Shown here in pieces: positions 11,131 through 21,564 of a stretch of DNA of 64,000 nucleotides. Each line of letters starts with the position of its first letter. Positions within the stretch are counted from its first letter, which is position 1. A program made the position numbers and the translations under genes. The stretch spans positions 96,001-160,000 of the forward strand of contig JAJGQC010000733.1 of NCBI GenBank assembly GCA_021014325.1, given 5' to 3'. The notes beneath the pieces are model-generated. The model ran no database searches and was not told the origin of the DNA. It saw only the letters and a list, made by a program, of their open reading frames with translations. This stretch comes from Plazaster borealis (taxonomy: Eukaryota > Echinodermata > Asteroidea > Forcipulatida > Labidiasteridae).

Positions 11131-13299
11131 TATGTGTGAAAATTGTTGTTTCCGTAAGGGAAAACTCACTTCGATATGGGCTCTGGAAACCAAGCCATTT
11201 CTTGCTTTATCCTGCCGTTTTCCAACATCTCGTTTGAAGCCCGTTAATTCGACAAGCGTAGTTGTACCCGCCTAATCCTAAACTATTCATCGCCTGGAAA
11301 CGGCTGGGATGTGCCCCCGACGTTTCCCTGCTAAAACAATTTCCGCACAGGGAAATCTGGCAGCCTAGCAGGTTCCACCAAACAAAAACGTATAGGACAC
11401 CAACAGTCACAAATAGTAAATGTAAAATGGCGTTTTGGCTGGTGAACCTTCTTCCTGATAATAGCTGTTTTTCTGCAGAGAAATTGTGTTCAGAACACCT
11501 TGGACATCTCTATAGCAAAACATATTTAAAGATAATACTAGACTTATAGAGTTTGTAAAAACAAACTCAAGTTGTTCGGCTATCGTTGGGGTCATGTTTT
11601 GTTATTGGGTGAACTATTCCTTTGAATCGATGAAAAGATTGATGGTAGCTTTTGAAATGTCAAAGAAAGTAAAATGCAAGTCTTTTACGTTTATACCCTA
11701 GTTCACACGGACATGTGCTTACATTACTACATAAAACTGCATTGAGCTCTACATAGAACGTGTATTAATTAAACACCTTTCACGTTTTTCAGGGCTTAGG
11801 AACCCATTTTTTAATTAAACAAGGTGTGCAATTTTGGTTGACTTGATTTTGTTGTTCACACAGAACTTTATTGAAGTATTCAAAAGGATCTAAAAGTTAT
11901 TTTCTCGTATCAACTGCTGTTGATAAGAGTCAAACTAATGTTGATCTCTTGCCGATTGCATTTTCGCATTTATCAAAAGTCATAAAATCAACAAAAACAA
12001 GCCAGCAACCTCTTTTAGTCTCTATTTACCTCCAAGCCAGCAAAAGGCTAACACGAAGGGTATGCACAGCTATTATTGGACTACCGTCGAACGAGTCGGC
12101 ATTTGTCGCGGAGCCAATATTTGTTAAATGACCACTAATTTAATATAGCGCCACCAAGGATGTGACAGGGACTTTACGTTTCAGGTGGGCTATACACAGT
12201 CTTCTTGGACTTTGAACCTTTGGAACAATTGAGCGGAACACCCAGCGGCGTGCTTGTGCGAATTAATACTAACGGAATATTCAACTTTTATTTTGAACCG
12301 GAATTCGAATTTCAAGTGGGGTCACACTTTGTGTAGTAGTTTTTGGGGTTTTGAAAGACCTGTCCGATGATGTATAGAATGTACAAATCCATTGTGTAGT
12401 GCTCGAGTTATGAATTTGTCAAATGTCTGACATTTGATTGTTAGTGAGGTTTGCACGGACGGCTGTTTTAGAGACCAACAAAGCGTATAATGTCAAAATC
12501 AGGTTGCGCGAACCTTGAACAGAGACTAGACTATAAGCACGTTTGATGTACTTTGAACCTTGCGGTTGATTCAATGGAGCGAGCAGCCGCTCACCGTCTA
12601 ACTGGTTTAGATCGCATATAGTGTGTGTTTTCAATGCAGATTTCCCTGCGGTTTGACAGCGGGTCAATGTATACTCGATTTCAACCATAAAATTAGTGAA
12701 GGTCAAAAAGGTAACATCTCTGTGGAAAAGTTTGAGAAGGCTTAAGAATCTACAACAAGATGTAAAAACTGTGAGTAATGTGTATGAAAGAAGTATGATT
12801 ATTTCTTAAAGTATGAATTGTGAAGTTTTCAACTTCCGGTTTGAACAGGAAGACAAGGTCAAACGGTATAAGACTCTGAGTAGTATTTGCTACATTTTTC
12901 AAGACCTCTCCGATGATAGATTGTTATAATAGCTTATTAACTTCTTGAGTTATAAATTTTTAAATTATTAAACTTTGATTTACTGTATTTCAACACTTGA
13001 TGACGTCATCATGACGTCACAACTACTTGATTGGGGTTTTATCAAGGTCCTTACATGGTGTATATTTGAAGTTGATCTGATAAACAGAAACAAATCAGTA
13101 TTAAAAACAAAACAAAAAACGAACAATATTAAAGAGTTGTTCGGGCGTAAGGCCCGAACACGTAATAATATAGCATAGCACGAAACAGTGAAAAAAATAC
13201 ACATCAAGGTTGTAAATAGATTGACCACCGACATTTAAGTGTATCATTTTGTTATAATAGGTGTTAAACAATACACGAACATTGAACAAAAGTGGTGTC
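11131..13299. other. Non-coding duplicated DNA, old repeat at 12300-13080
   Basis: No gene. 12300-13080 is a repeat-like stretch (blocks such as GGGGTCACACTTTGTGTAG and CAACTTCCGGTTTGAACAG) with a twin at 40390-41180 and a diverged relative near 27280-27430. Two TGACGTCA-type palindromes lie at about 13000-13018. Confidence 0.5.
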
Positions 13300-13972
13300 A
13301 ATCCTTCTCTCCCCTGCCATTTTGAGGATTTGTGCATTACCAGAAATCAAACATTTACATCATTTGTACTTTTGCTTTCTGTTTGTTTTCGACCGTGTGA
13401 AGTTTTTTTTTGTATCCCGTGTAATAGGAAAGAAAAACGAAACTGTCTCCCTCCCTTTAAGCCCGAAAACTAGTTTTAGGAGCCGGCTTGTTCTAAAAAA
13501 AAGAAAACGACAGTGGAAACAATACTCACGAAAGAAAATTAGCAGTTGTTCACATACAAGGTGACAAGTGCGCATGGTTGCAAAAGGCAAGAACTTCATA
13601 AATTCTGGCAAAAAACCTTTCATTCACTATAATTTTATGCAATCGACCAGTAATTCCCTCACTCAGCCGATTGGAGGAAAATACTGTCTAAAAAGTTGCA
13701 TTGCTGCTGCTTATATTTTCTTTGCACTGATTTTAAAAGGCAGTCTAAACGTGGGCTAATTGTGTTTCTGTAAACTATTACATACGTTACTGTTTGATCG
13801 AAATCTCTGATAATCATTCGAACCGCGTCAGTTCCTGTGATTCGAGTGTGTGTGATTTAAAGCGGATTGACGTAACTGTTTTAAGACATAAATTAAAAAC
13901 AACTTATCACAACTTATCATAGTGTAACTGTTATTCGCAAACATCTTCACAATTGATATCATTTTTCAAAAC
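13300..13972 (+). promoter_or_regulatory. Conserved upstream region of broken copy 0
   Basis: CCTTCTCTCCCCTGCCATTT at the distal end, a GCGTCAGTT word and TGACGTAA (13868-13875, 105 bp before the ATG) are shared in order with 19690-20086 and 41695-42372. TGACGTAA fits a CRE/ATF-type site. No clear TATA box was chosen. A promoter role is inferred from conservation and position. Confidence 0.5.
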
Positions 13973-14652
13973 ATGGACGGAGGATTTCCAAAGAAGTTCA
14001 CAGTCTTGTTAATTATTGGAAACATTTTTCAAGGTAAGTCGACGAAAGAAGTACCCGTCACGCTTAAGTGTCATTATAGGTATAGATATCGCGCATAGAA
14101 ATAGTAAATTTAATATCATGGAATTAGTAATTTTAATATAAGTATTTCTTTTAGTAGCTACCTGAAAATAAATATATTTAGATGTAGTGTCAAAGACAAA
14201 AATATGCATTATTAAACTAAATTATTATAATCAATGTTCACCTGGTGGGAAAAAGTATTGTTCAATTATTGTGTTCATTTGTATGTCCTTGTATTTTGAA
14301 TATAGAAGTCATCTCTTCTGAGACGATCACGATAGACATGCCGCCAGTCGTCACAGTTTTTAAAGGGGAAGACGTATAACTAGAATGCAAGGCTCGGTAT
14401 GCCAATGGAGCATTGACTCCACTCTGTGATGAACGAAATGGCTTAACACTGAAATGGACATTAGTAAACAGTTCGGAAAACAACCATGAAATTAGTGGCT
14501 GCGTTCAAAAACAAAACGGTGGATTTTAATGAAGACAATGGCAATCTAACAATTTTAAAAATAGGCCTTTCAGATGAAGCCGTGGTTCAATGTGAAGTGC
14601 TTGGAACAATCGGAAGTGGCACAAATCAAACAGAAGTTAGAGTGAAAAAGGG
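13973..14652 (+). pseudogene. Broken Ig-receptor copy 0 (leader + Ig1)
   Basis: The leader exon 13973-14033 is intact (MDGGFPKKF..., donor GTAAGT). The Ig1 exon, about 14306-14652, is close to copy 2 but has an in-frame stop just before the first Ig cysteine (V-stop-LEC). It also has a small frame-breaking deletion near 14490, where the AQCG segment is lost, and a changed donor (GTTAGT for GTAAGT). No Ig2 exon follows: the homologous intron runs to about 16660, with a foldback element in it, and then meets transposon sequence. Several independent lesions make a functional product unlikely. Confidence 0.85.
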
Positions 14653-15040
14653 TTAGTGTTACCTCGAAATGATTGCAATCTACTACAATTTAACCTTCAA
14701 ATACAATTCATTTTCGCTATCACATTTTTATTGTTGAATGACGGTACACCAATGATACTGTGTTTGTAGGATTTGAAACTTTGCATGGTGGAGGTATAAA
14801 CTAAGAGAGGTTTGCGGCTTGCGATACTTTGTTTGTCTTGACAAAATTTTCCCAACAAAGTATGATGTTGATTAAGAACACCGTCATCCAAGAAATTACC
14901 CCATTTTGTCAGTTTTGTAATTATTGTCACTGATTATAAATTAACATTTCCTCAATAACCCTTTTCCAAATATTGAGGGTTTTACACACTTTTGAAGACA
15001 ATGCCGTCACAATGAATGTTTTTTTTTTTTTTTTTTTTGC

Positions 15041-16410
15041 TACACTGCAAAACGTTGGTCAAATCATGTAGCACAATTTTTTTGGCAAAGTAATTTCCAC
15101 AATTATTGGTCAATAATTGCCCAACGAAAGCAACAATTGTTGCGGTTGGGCAAACATTTTGTTTGCCCTTTTTTTATAAAAGTTAAACAAATGTTGGGCG
15201 AATGTTGGGCAAATTTTTCGTAATCTGAATTCATCATAATTGTTGGTTACACTGTTGCCCATATATTGGGCAACTTTTTGGTAGTTTGAATTTATCGTAA
15301 TTGTTGGTGAAAATGATGCACATTAGTTGGGCAAATTATCCGATCATGCGCACTTCGATCAAAGATTTGCCCAACAACTGGGCAAGTTTCGCGCAACATC
15401 TGGGCATTCTTGTTCCCGCGAAACGCCGTGCATGCATAAAAGCATAAAACGATCTTTTCCATAATGGCGACTGGGAGAGTGGCTGTGGCTGTGTCCTCTC
15501 TCTTAAACGAGCCGGGTTGCTCAGTGGTTATAGATCCTTTTGAAGGTTGGTTTTTAACTAAATATGAAGTGTTGTTTCCTATTTAGTTGTACACAGTCGT
15601 GAAAGTGGCAGAGCAAGCAACACAGTGCTACTGCATTGAATTATTTTTAGTTTTATCATGCCATTCGTGTTCAATGTTACAAACATCGGGCAGGCAGTGC
15701 GTACTATGTAGACAATCATGCAACGCCGCGGCGTATGTGTGTATGTTATATTGTACATGTACATGTATGTGTACGTTAAACAACAATACATGAATGGCGC
15801 ACTATCACTGCATTGATTGCACTACAACTGCCACGACTGTGTACAACTAAACAGAAAACAAACGTTATTTAGTTAAAAACTAACCTTCAAAAGCATCTAT
15901 AAACCACTGGGCAACCCCACATTTTTTAAAGAGACGCCAAGGCACAGCTCGCCACCACTCGCCATTGTGGAAACAAAATCGTTTCGATTCATGGTTGTAC
16001 GAGGTATCACAGGAACTGTGAATCAAGTGGTTAACAACAACACTTGGTCAAGTATAATTGCCCAACTGCTACATCAAACCTTTCTACCCAACAATTGGTT
16101 AAACAAAATTACCAATGAATGGATATATACTTTAAACAAGCCCAATTATTCAATAAAATATTCACTAACAGTTGGTTGAAAAGGGCCCAGTATATGAACA
16201 AATACTTTTAACCAATAAATGGTATACAAAGCATACCCAACAGCTGTGTAATAAGAATTAACCAACTATGTGTGGTTGGGTTTGCCCAATAATTTAGTAA
16301 ATGGTTTACCCAACGGCTGTTGGGCAATAATTGCCCCAAAACTGGTGGGGCTGATATTTGAACCAACGTTGGGTAAAAAGTTGGGTAATTTTACCCTTTT
16401 TTACAGTGTA
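15041..16410. mobile_element. Foldback DNA element in copy 0 intron
   Basis: It begins TACACTGCAAAA and ends with TTTTTACAGTGTA, so the ends are inverted and TA lies at each border. It is built of inverted arms. For example, 15510-15610 matches 15820-15925 in reverse complement (CTTTTGAAGGTTGGTTTTTA, GTTGTACACAGTCGTG). The words TTGGGCAA / TTGCCCAAC recur throughout. It is absent from the homologous introns of copies 1 and 2. No transposase frame is seen. Confidence 0.75.
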
Positions 16411-16720
16411 TGTATGCTATGTAGCGCTTAAGAATTATTTCAAACGAAACTTGTATTTATTTTAAAATCCGGTTTTTCTTTAAATGTTTCATTTAATAAG
16501 ATAGTAATGCTGACACTATATAAGTACCTACTTTATCAATAGAATTTCTTGAAAAGTTATGTCACAAATCCAACCACCTTCCATGATATTTTATGTAATG
16601 ACACAATTTGCCAAATAGTTTGGTCTTGAAATGAAAATGTCATTATTCATTGTATTTGTTTGTTGGGGTGTTGGGGTGTTTGTTTGTTTGTTTGTTTTTG
16701 GTTTGTTTTGGTTTTAGTCA
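16411..16720 (+). pseudogene. Remnant of Ig1-Ig2 intron of copy 0
   Basis: This aligns with 43440-43620 plus 46611-46680 of copy 2 (GTCACAAATCCAACCACCTTCC, ATAGTTTGGTCTT). The match ends in a GTTT-rich tract at about 16660-16720. The Ig2 exon expected next is missing. Confidence 0.6.
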
Positions 16721-16889
16721 CTGCTAAATTGTGCTCGGCTGACTGCCGCACAAAGCGATCAGTTCAAGTGGGATGGGTCCAGCAGACTTTCCATTTCCTA
16801 TCCAGTTTTCTTCTCATGACAGAATTCATTCCTTGTGTTAGACAGCCATCAGCGTCTGTTGTTATTCTATCCACAAGCACTGGTTCCTT

Positions 16890-17880
16890 GCACTCCAAAA
16901 GTTTAGTTGCACATTGCACACCCCTTCTCTCTCATCTCCAATATTAAAATGCGATGGACGTGTGGCTGAACACTTGTCGCCGTGCTTAGTGGATGTGAAA
17001 TGTTGACCGAATGATGATTGTGACATTTCACCACTTTTACAAAAAAAAATTCTCGTGATGGTACATTATAACAAACTTTGAAGTAGTTACGTTCTCGCAC
17101 ACGCGGTTTAGGTGTCTCTTGTCTGTGTTGCAGGGACAAACCTCTTCCTGCAGTTGCGCAGGGATTATTATACTGCCTGTCCATTTTCAACTGCAATTAG
17201 ATTTTCTCGTTCAAAGCCTTGGAGCTCACGGATGTCTTTCATATAGTTTCCTCTTGTGTGTCATGTCCCTGATATTTTCATTTCTCATGATTTCACCACA
17301 TTTGTTCGAAAATGTTTGCAGCCCACGGATGGTACAGCTGTGTCCATTGATGTCAAGAGCCACCTTGCACCTGCGGTTGCAATGCCAGTGTTCTGCAGGC
17401 CAACTTGGAAAGACATGTTTGGGATTGCAGTGCGTCGTCCCGCTTCCTACCCTTGTTAGGTATCTCACTGTACAGTTTTGTCTTTTGTGTTTTACAACCA
17501 CATTTTGTTGCAGGTCATTACCTCTGAGACGGCTAAACCTCTACGCTCTTCTGCCTCAGCCATTAGTTTTGGTTGACCATCACACTCAGGATGTCTTTGT
17601 TGATGATCAAGTACAGTTTGTGCACCCAGCTCCAGAGCTGAGTTAATATCTACAAAACGATAACCTCCTCCTTGATGATCAGTTCCACTCTTGGGCAGTG
17701 GCTGGCCACATTTCATGGCTATGGGGATCACTCCCTTGAGATGGTTCTTGTAAACTGGAGTAATTTCTACAACTTTTGGGCGAAGGAGCATCACATCTGT
17801 GCAGTTGTCTTGTTCCATCTGTGCTGCAGTGTTGCAGAAATCTCCTCGCTCCTTATTAGGGGCGGCTAAACTCAACTGCT
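16890..17880 (-). pseudogene. Mutator-like transposase relic, frame-broken
   Basis: On the minus strand, pieces in more than one frame follow each other in the order of one protein. First (17492-17875) is a segment with GGGYRFVDI and a following Leu-rich / RRGLAVSEVMTC part. Next is a frame at 17310-17460 with NMSFQVGLQNTGIATAGAR. Last is 16903-17196 with DRQYNNP and an FKVCYNVPSREFF part. From memory these match the invertebrate 'Mutator-like transposase' family (Pfam PF20700-type: xRRFVDI, QVGLSxTG, DGRYNNP). Frame shifts and stops show it is dead. The 175-codon frame on the opposite strand at 17119-17646 is a shadow. Confidence 0.5.
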
Positions 17881-19150
17881 GATGAGTTGGCCTGACATAC
17901 CGTGGTGTGGGTATACTTTGAGTTGTAGCGAATTGAATTGATTTTTCGGCTTGAACTAAGTTGTTTGCATCTTGAAAATGCTGCTTCTAGCTCTACCCAT
18001 GTTTATGGCAATGGATTTTTTACAGTCATTGAATGGCATCCATCATCAGTGATCTCTTATTAATTGTGGTCTGAAGCAAGAATACTTTTTGGGTTCTACC
18101 GATGCACAAGCTAGCCTATTGGGACCGATTTTTTTCTTTTAAATGTCAGAGAAATTACACAAAAATCATCAAGATGAAACCATTGCGAATGCTCCAGATT
18201 GCACAGTAGGACCTGTTAAAAGGCCCCCTCCCAGAGAATTGTCTAAGATAATAGCTATCTGTTTCTGGACAGAGTGCACTTGTCCCACTCAAACAAAAAC
18301 AACCTTACGGTTTGGCCTTTTTTCAACAAGCCCCGCCCACGCCCCGCCCACCCCTTCCTCTTTTTCCCCCTTTCCAGAGGTAGGATAAAACTTGAAAGCA
18401 GTTAAATGTGGAAAAGTGGCCTATGTGTTTTTTAAATTGTATAAAGTTCCCCATTTTAGACTAATATGAATGCATGGTTAGAAAAGTTGAAGGGAAAGCA
18501 AAATGTGCCCCCCCCCAACGCCCCATTATGTTTTTAAAGCTGTTTCATGCTTCTGACTTGCCCTAGAATGTACACAGTGTGTCATTCAGATTTTTCTTCT
18601 CACATTGCTTATAGGTACATGTAAATGCTCCAACATGTTTGACCTTGTTGTAGACGAACGCAATAACATTTTCCTTTTTTTCAGATATCAAATCAATGAC
18701 TTATTCTCAACATGTTAAGCATAATTTGTTGACCATAAAAAAATAATTGACTGCCCTTATAGGGTGCACCACAATAAAGAGGCGAAAATGCATGCGCCAA
18801 GCTGATAACCATAATTTGTAAACCCACAGTTACTTTTGAATTATAATTTGTTGGGGGTCATGCAATTGATAGATTGTGTAATTATGAGAATATATCACAG
18901 CCTGTGGGATCTTTGCTTTAACTTTTGAGGAGATTTTTATAAATTAGGCTTGTCCTATTTTGGCTTGGGAAGTGGGGGATGCTTCATGAAACTGGCAGTA
19001 AGTCGGTGTGGGAAAAATCACATTTTCGGGGGTGTTTTTTCTGGGCTGATTAGCAAAAACTCCAAACGGCTGACCTGCCAAAAATTGAAAAGAAATTTGA
19101 AGTTTAGTTGTCCGAAAGTTATGTTTGATTGGTTTCAAGAGTCTGAGAGA
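17881..19150. other. No supported gene
   Basis: Low-complexity C-rich patches (18340-18380, 18510-18530) and AT-rich sequence. The short open frames have no recognisable domain or splice context. Confidence 0.5.
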
Positions 19151-19155
19151 CTTAA

Positions 19156-19536
19156 AGACAGTGTACACTATTGGTAATTGTCAAAGACCAGTCTTCTCAC
19201 TTGGTGTATCTCAACATATGCATAAAATAACAAACCTGTGAAAATTTGAGCTCGATCGGTCGTCGGAGTTGCAAGATAACTATGAAAGAAAAAACACCCT
19301 TGTCACATGAAGTTGTGTGCTTTCAGATGCTTGATTTCGAGACCTCAAGTTCTAAACTTGAGGTCTCGAAATCAAAGAATTCGTGGAAAATTACTTCTTT
19401 CTCGAAAACTACTCCACTTCAGAGGGAGCCGTTTCTCACAATATTTTATACTACCAACTTCTCCCCATTACTTGATACCAAGTAAGGTTTTGTGCTAATA
19501 ATTATTTTGAGTAATTACCAATAGTGTCCACTGCCT
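19156..19536. mobile_element. TTAA MITE with central perfect hairpin
   Basis: TTAA borders lie at 19152-19155 and 19537-19540. The termini AG(A)CAGTGTACACTATTGG and CCAATAGTGTCCACTGCCT are inverted. In the middle, 19332-19351 and 19355-19374 are perfect 20-bp inverted arms. It belongs to the same family as 3635-4000. Confidence 0.8.
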
Positions 19537-19689
19537 TTAACAAAATTGTTTTAGTATTTTTTTAATATTTAGCATTTAGCATTGTTTGCTATGGGAGTTT
19601 ATTTAGTGTTGTGCACCCACCGTCTCTTCCATCCAGCGTGAAGGGCGTCCCAATAGCTTCCTTAGGGCGGGTAGCATAGACATCCATCC

Positions 19690-20086
19690 TTCTCTCCCCT
19701 GCCATTTTAGGACAAGGTTGCATTATAGTTTCTGCAATACCGGAAATAAATCATTAAAAACAATTTCACTTTTGCTTTTTGTTTTTGGCGACCATTTTAG
19801 AGAAGATTGACAGCAATACATCACAAGGAAGTTACATGGCTAGAGGTGGTATTCCCTTTGCCTCACATTGTTTCAAAACGTTGGTCATTTTTATGTAATT
19901 ACTGGTTGATTCAAAACTCGGAAAATCTTTCGACCGGCGTCAGTTATTTTGATTCATGTCTGCGGGATTTCAAAAGGAGTGACGTGATAATTTTAAGACA
20001 TGATTTTATAAAAAAAATTGTTCACATAATAGCAATGTGTAGCTAGCTGTTATTTGCCACAACTTCACGTTGAGTAAATTCAAACA
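19690..20086 (+). promoter_or_regulatory. Conserved upstream region of Ig-receptor copy 1
   Basis: Conserved blocks are shared with the regions before 13973 and 42373: CCTTCTCTCCCCTGCCATTT at about 19688, GGCGTCAGTT at about 19936, and GGAGTGACGTGA with TGACGTGA at 19980-19987 (107 bp before ATG). The last is a CRE/ATF-like site. The role is inferred. Confidence 0.55.
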
Positions 20087-20147
20087 ATGGACAGCGGATT
20101 TACCAAGAAGTTCGCAGTCTTGTTAATTACTGGGTACATTTTTCAAG
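20087..20147 (+). CDS. Copy 1 leader exon
   Basis: The only ATG before a hydrophobic run: MDSGFTKKF then AVLLITGYIF, a standard signal peptide. The donor is GTGAGT and the exon ends in phase 1, as usual for Ig-gene leaders. Confidence 0.8.
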
Positions 20148-21525
20148 GTGAGTCAAAGAAAGAAGAACTCGTCACGACACGGTGTCAATATTAAATTTAT
20201 TTACACGTGCCTCTCGTGCGCGCCCAGTAGTGGCTGCTCGGAGGGTTAAAATATAATAATAATGAAATAACGCGCGGGTATAGGCCCTAGTAATCGAGGT
20301 AAGTCCGTGTGTTGTTTTTTCATTTCAGGCTTACAAGCTATTCTGTGTGTGTATGTATCCAAAAAGTAATGCTAATTTTAGTAGCTACCAGAAAATAAAT
20401 AAATTTGGATGTAGTGCCAAAGACAAAATATACATTTAAACAAAAAAGTATTCTCATCAAATCAACTGGTTTGAAATGACTTTCAAGTATTGTTAAACTT
20501 TTGTCTTAATTTGTATTTCTTTGTATTTTGAATAGATGCCATCATTTCTGCAAACATCACAATAGACATGCCATCAGTCGTCACAGTTTTTGAAGATGAA
20601 GACGTAGATTTAAAGTGCAATGCTCGGTATGCAAATGGTACATTGGTACCACCCTGCAAGCAAGATGTCTTTATACTGAGATGGACATTGGAAAATGATG
20701 GTTTAATTGCACAGTGTGGAAAATTGGCAACGTTCAAAAACAAGACTGTGACATTTAATGAAGACAATGGCAATCTAACAATATTAAATATAGGCCTTTC
20801 AGATGAAGCCGTGGTTCAATGCGAGGTGTATGGAAAAAGCATCAGCGTTAAAAATAAAACTGAAGTTAAAGTGAAAAAGGGTAAGTGTTACCTCGAAATG
20901 ATTGCAATTTACTACAATGGAACCTTCAAATACAATTTATTACGTTATCACATCTTCATTGTTGAATGTCGGCAAACCAATGATACGGCTATTGTTATGT
21001 CTTGAAATAAGTTCACCAACAAATAATTTTTTGAATAAAGACAAAATCATCCAACAAATTTACCCCATGTTGTATCTTTTTAAAAACTGTTACTGAATTT
21101 TAAATTGTCCACATTTATCAATTCAAAATGCTGAGGGTTAGCCTATACACAATTTTAAGGTAATGCACAAATAATGTTGATTTGTTACTTTAGGGTTGTC
21201 ATGTTGGTTCAGTTTTATTATTCTCAATTGTGTATAAAGATTGCTCTATTAGTGTTTTCTAAAACTACTTACACGTTACATATTACCCTTATTGAAGGTA
21301 TGTAGCGTTTCAGTAACATTTTAAACAATTTTATTTCCGTTTGTTTGCTTTTTTCCCCATAAAATACTTTAATGTTGATATTGTTTGCTTACCACATCAA
21401 TACCGTACCGTGAAATATTTATTTCACATTTCCAACCACTTTTCATCATATTTTATGTAATGATAAAATGAACTTAGTTTTTGCAAAACAGTTTGGTCTT
21501 TAAAGGTAAATGTTACCATTCATTG

Positions 21526-21564
<39 letters not shown>

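Noticed and set aside
13000..13018. Double TGACGTCA palindrome as a receptor enhancer
   Set aside because: It lies within an old dispersed repeat with relatives at 41096 and 27410, so it may just be repeat sequence; no role is claimed.
17119..17646. 175-codon plus-strand gene
   Set aside because: It lies opposite the Mutator-like relic, whose minus frames carry the recognisable motifs; the plus frame has none.
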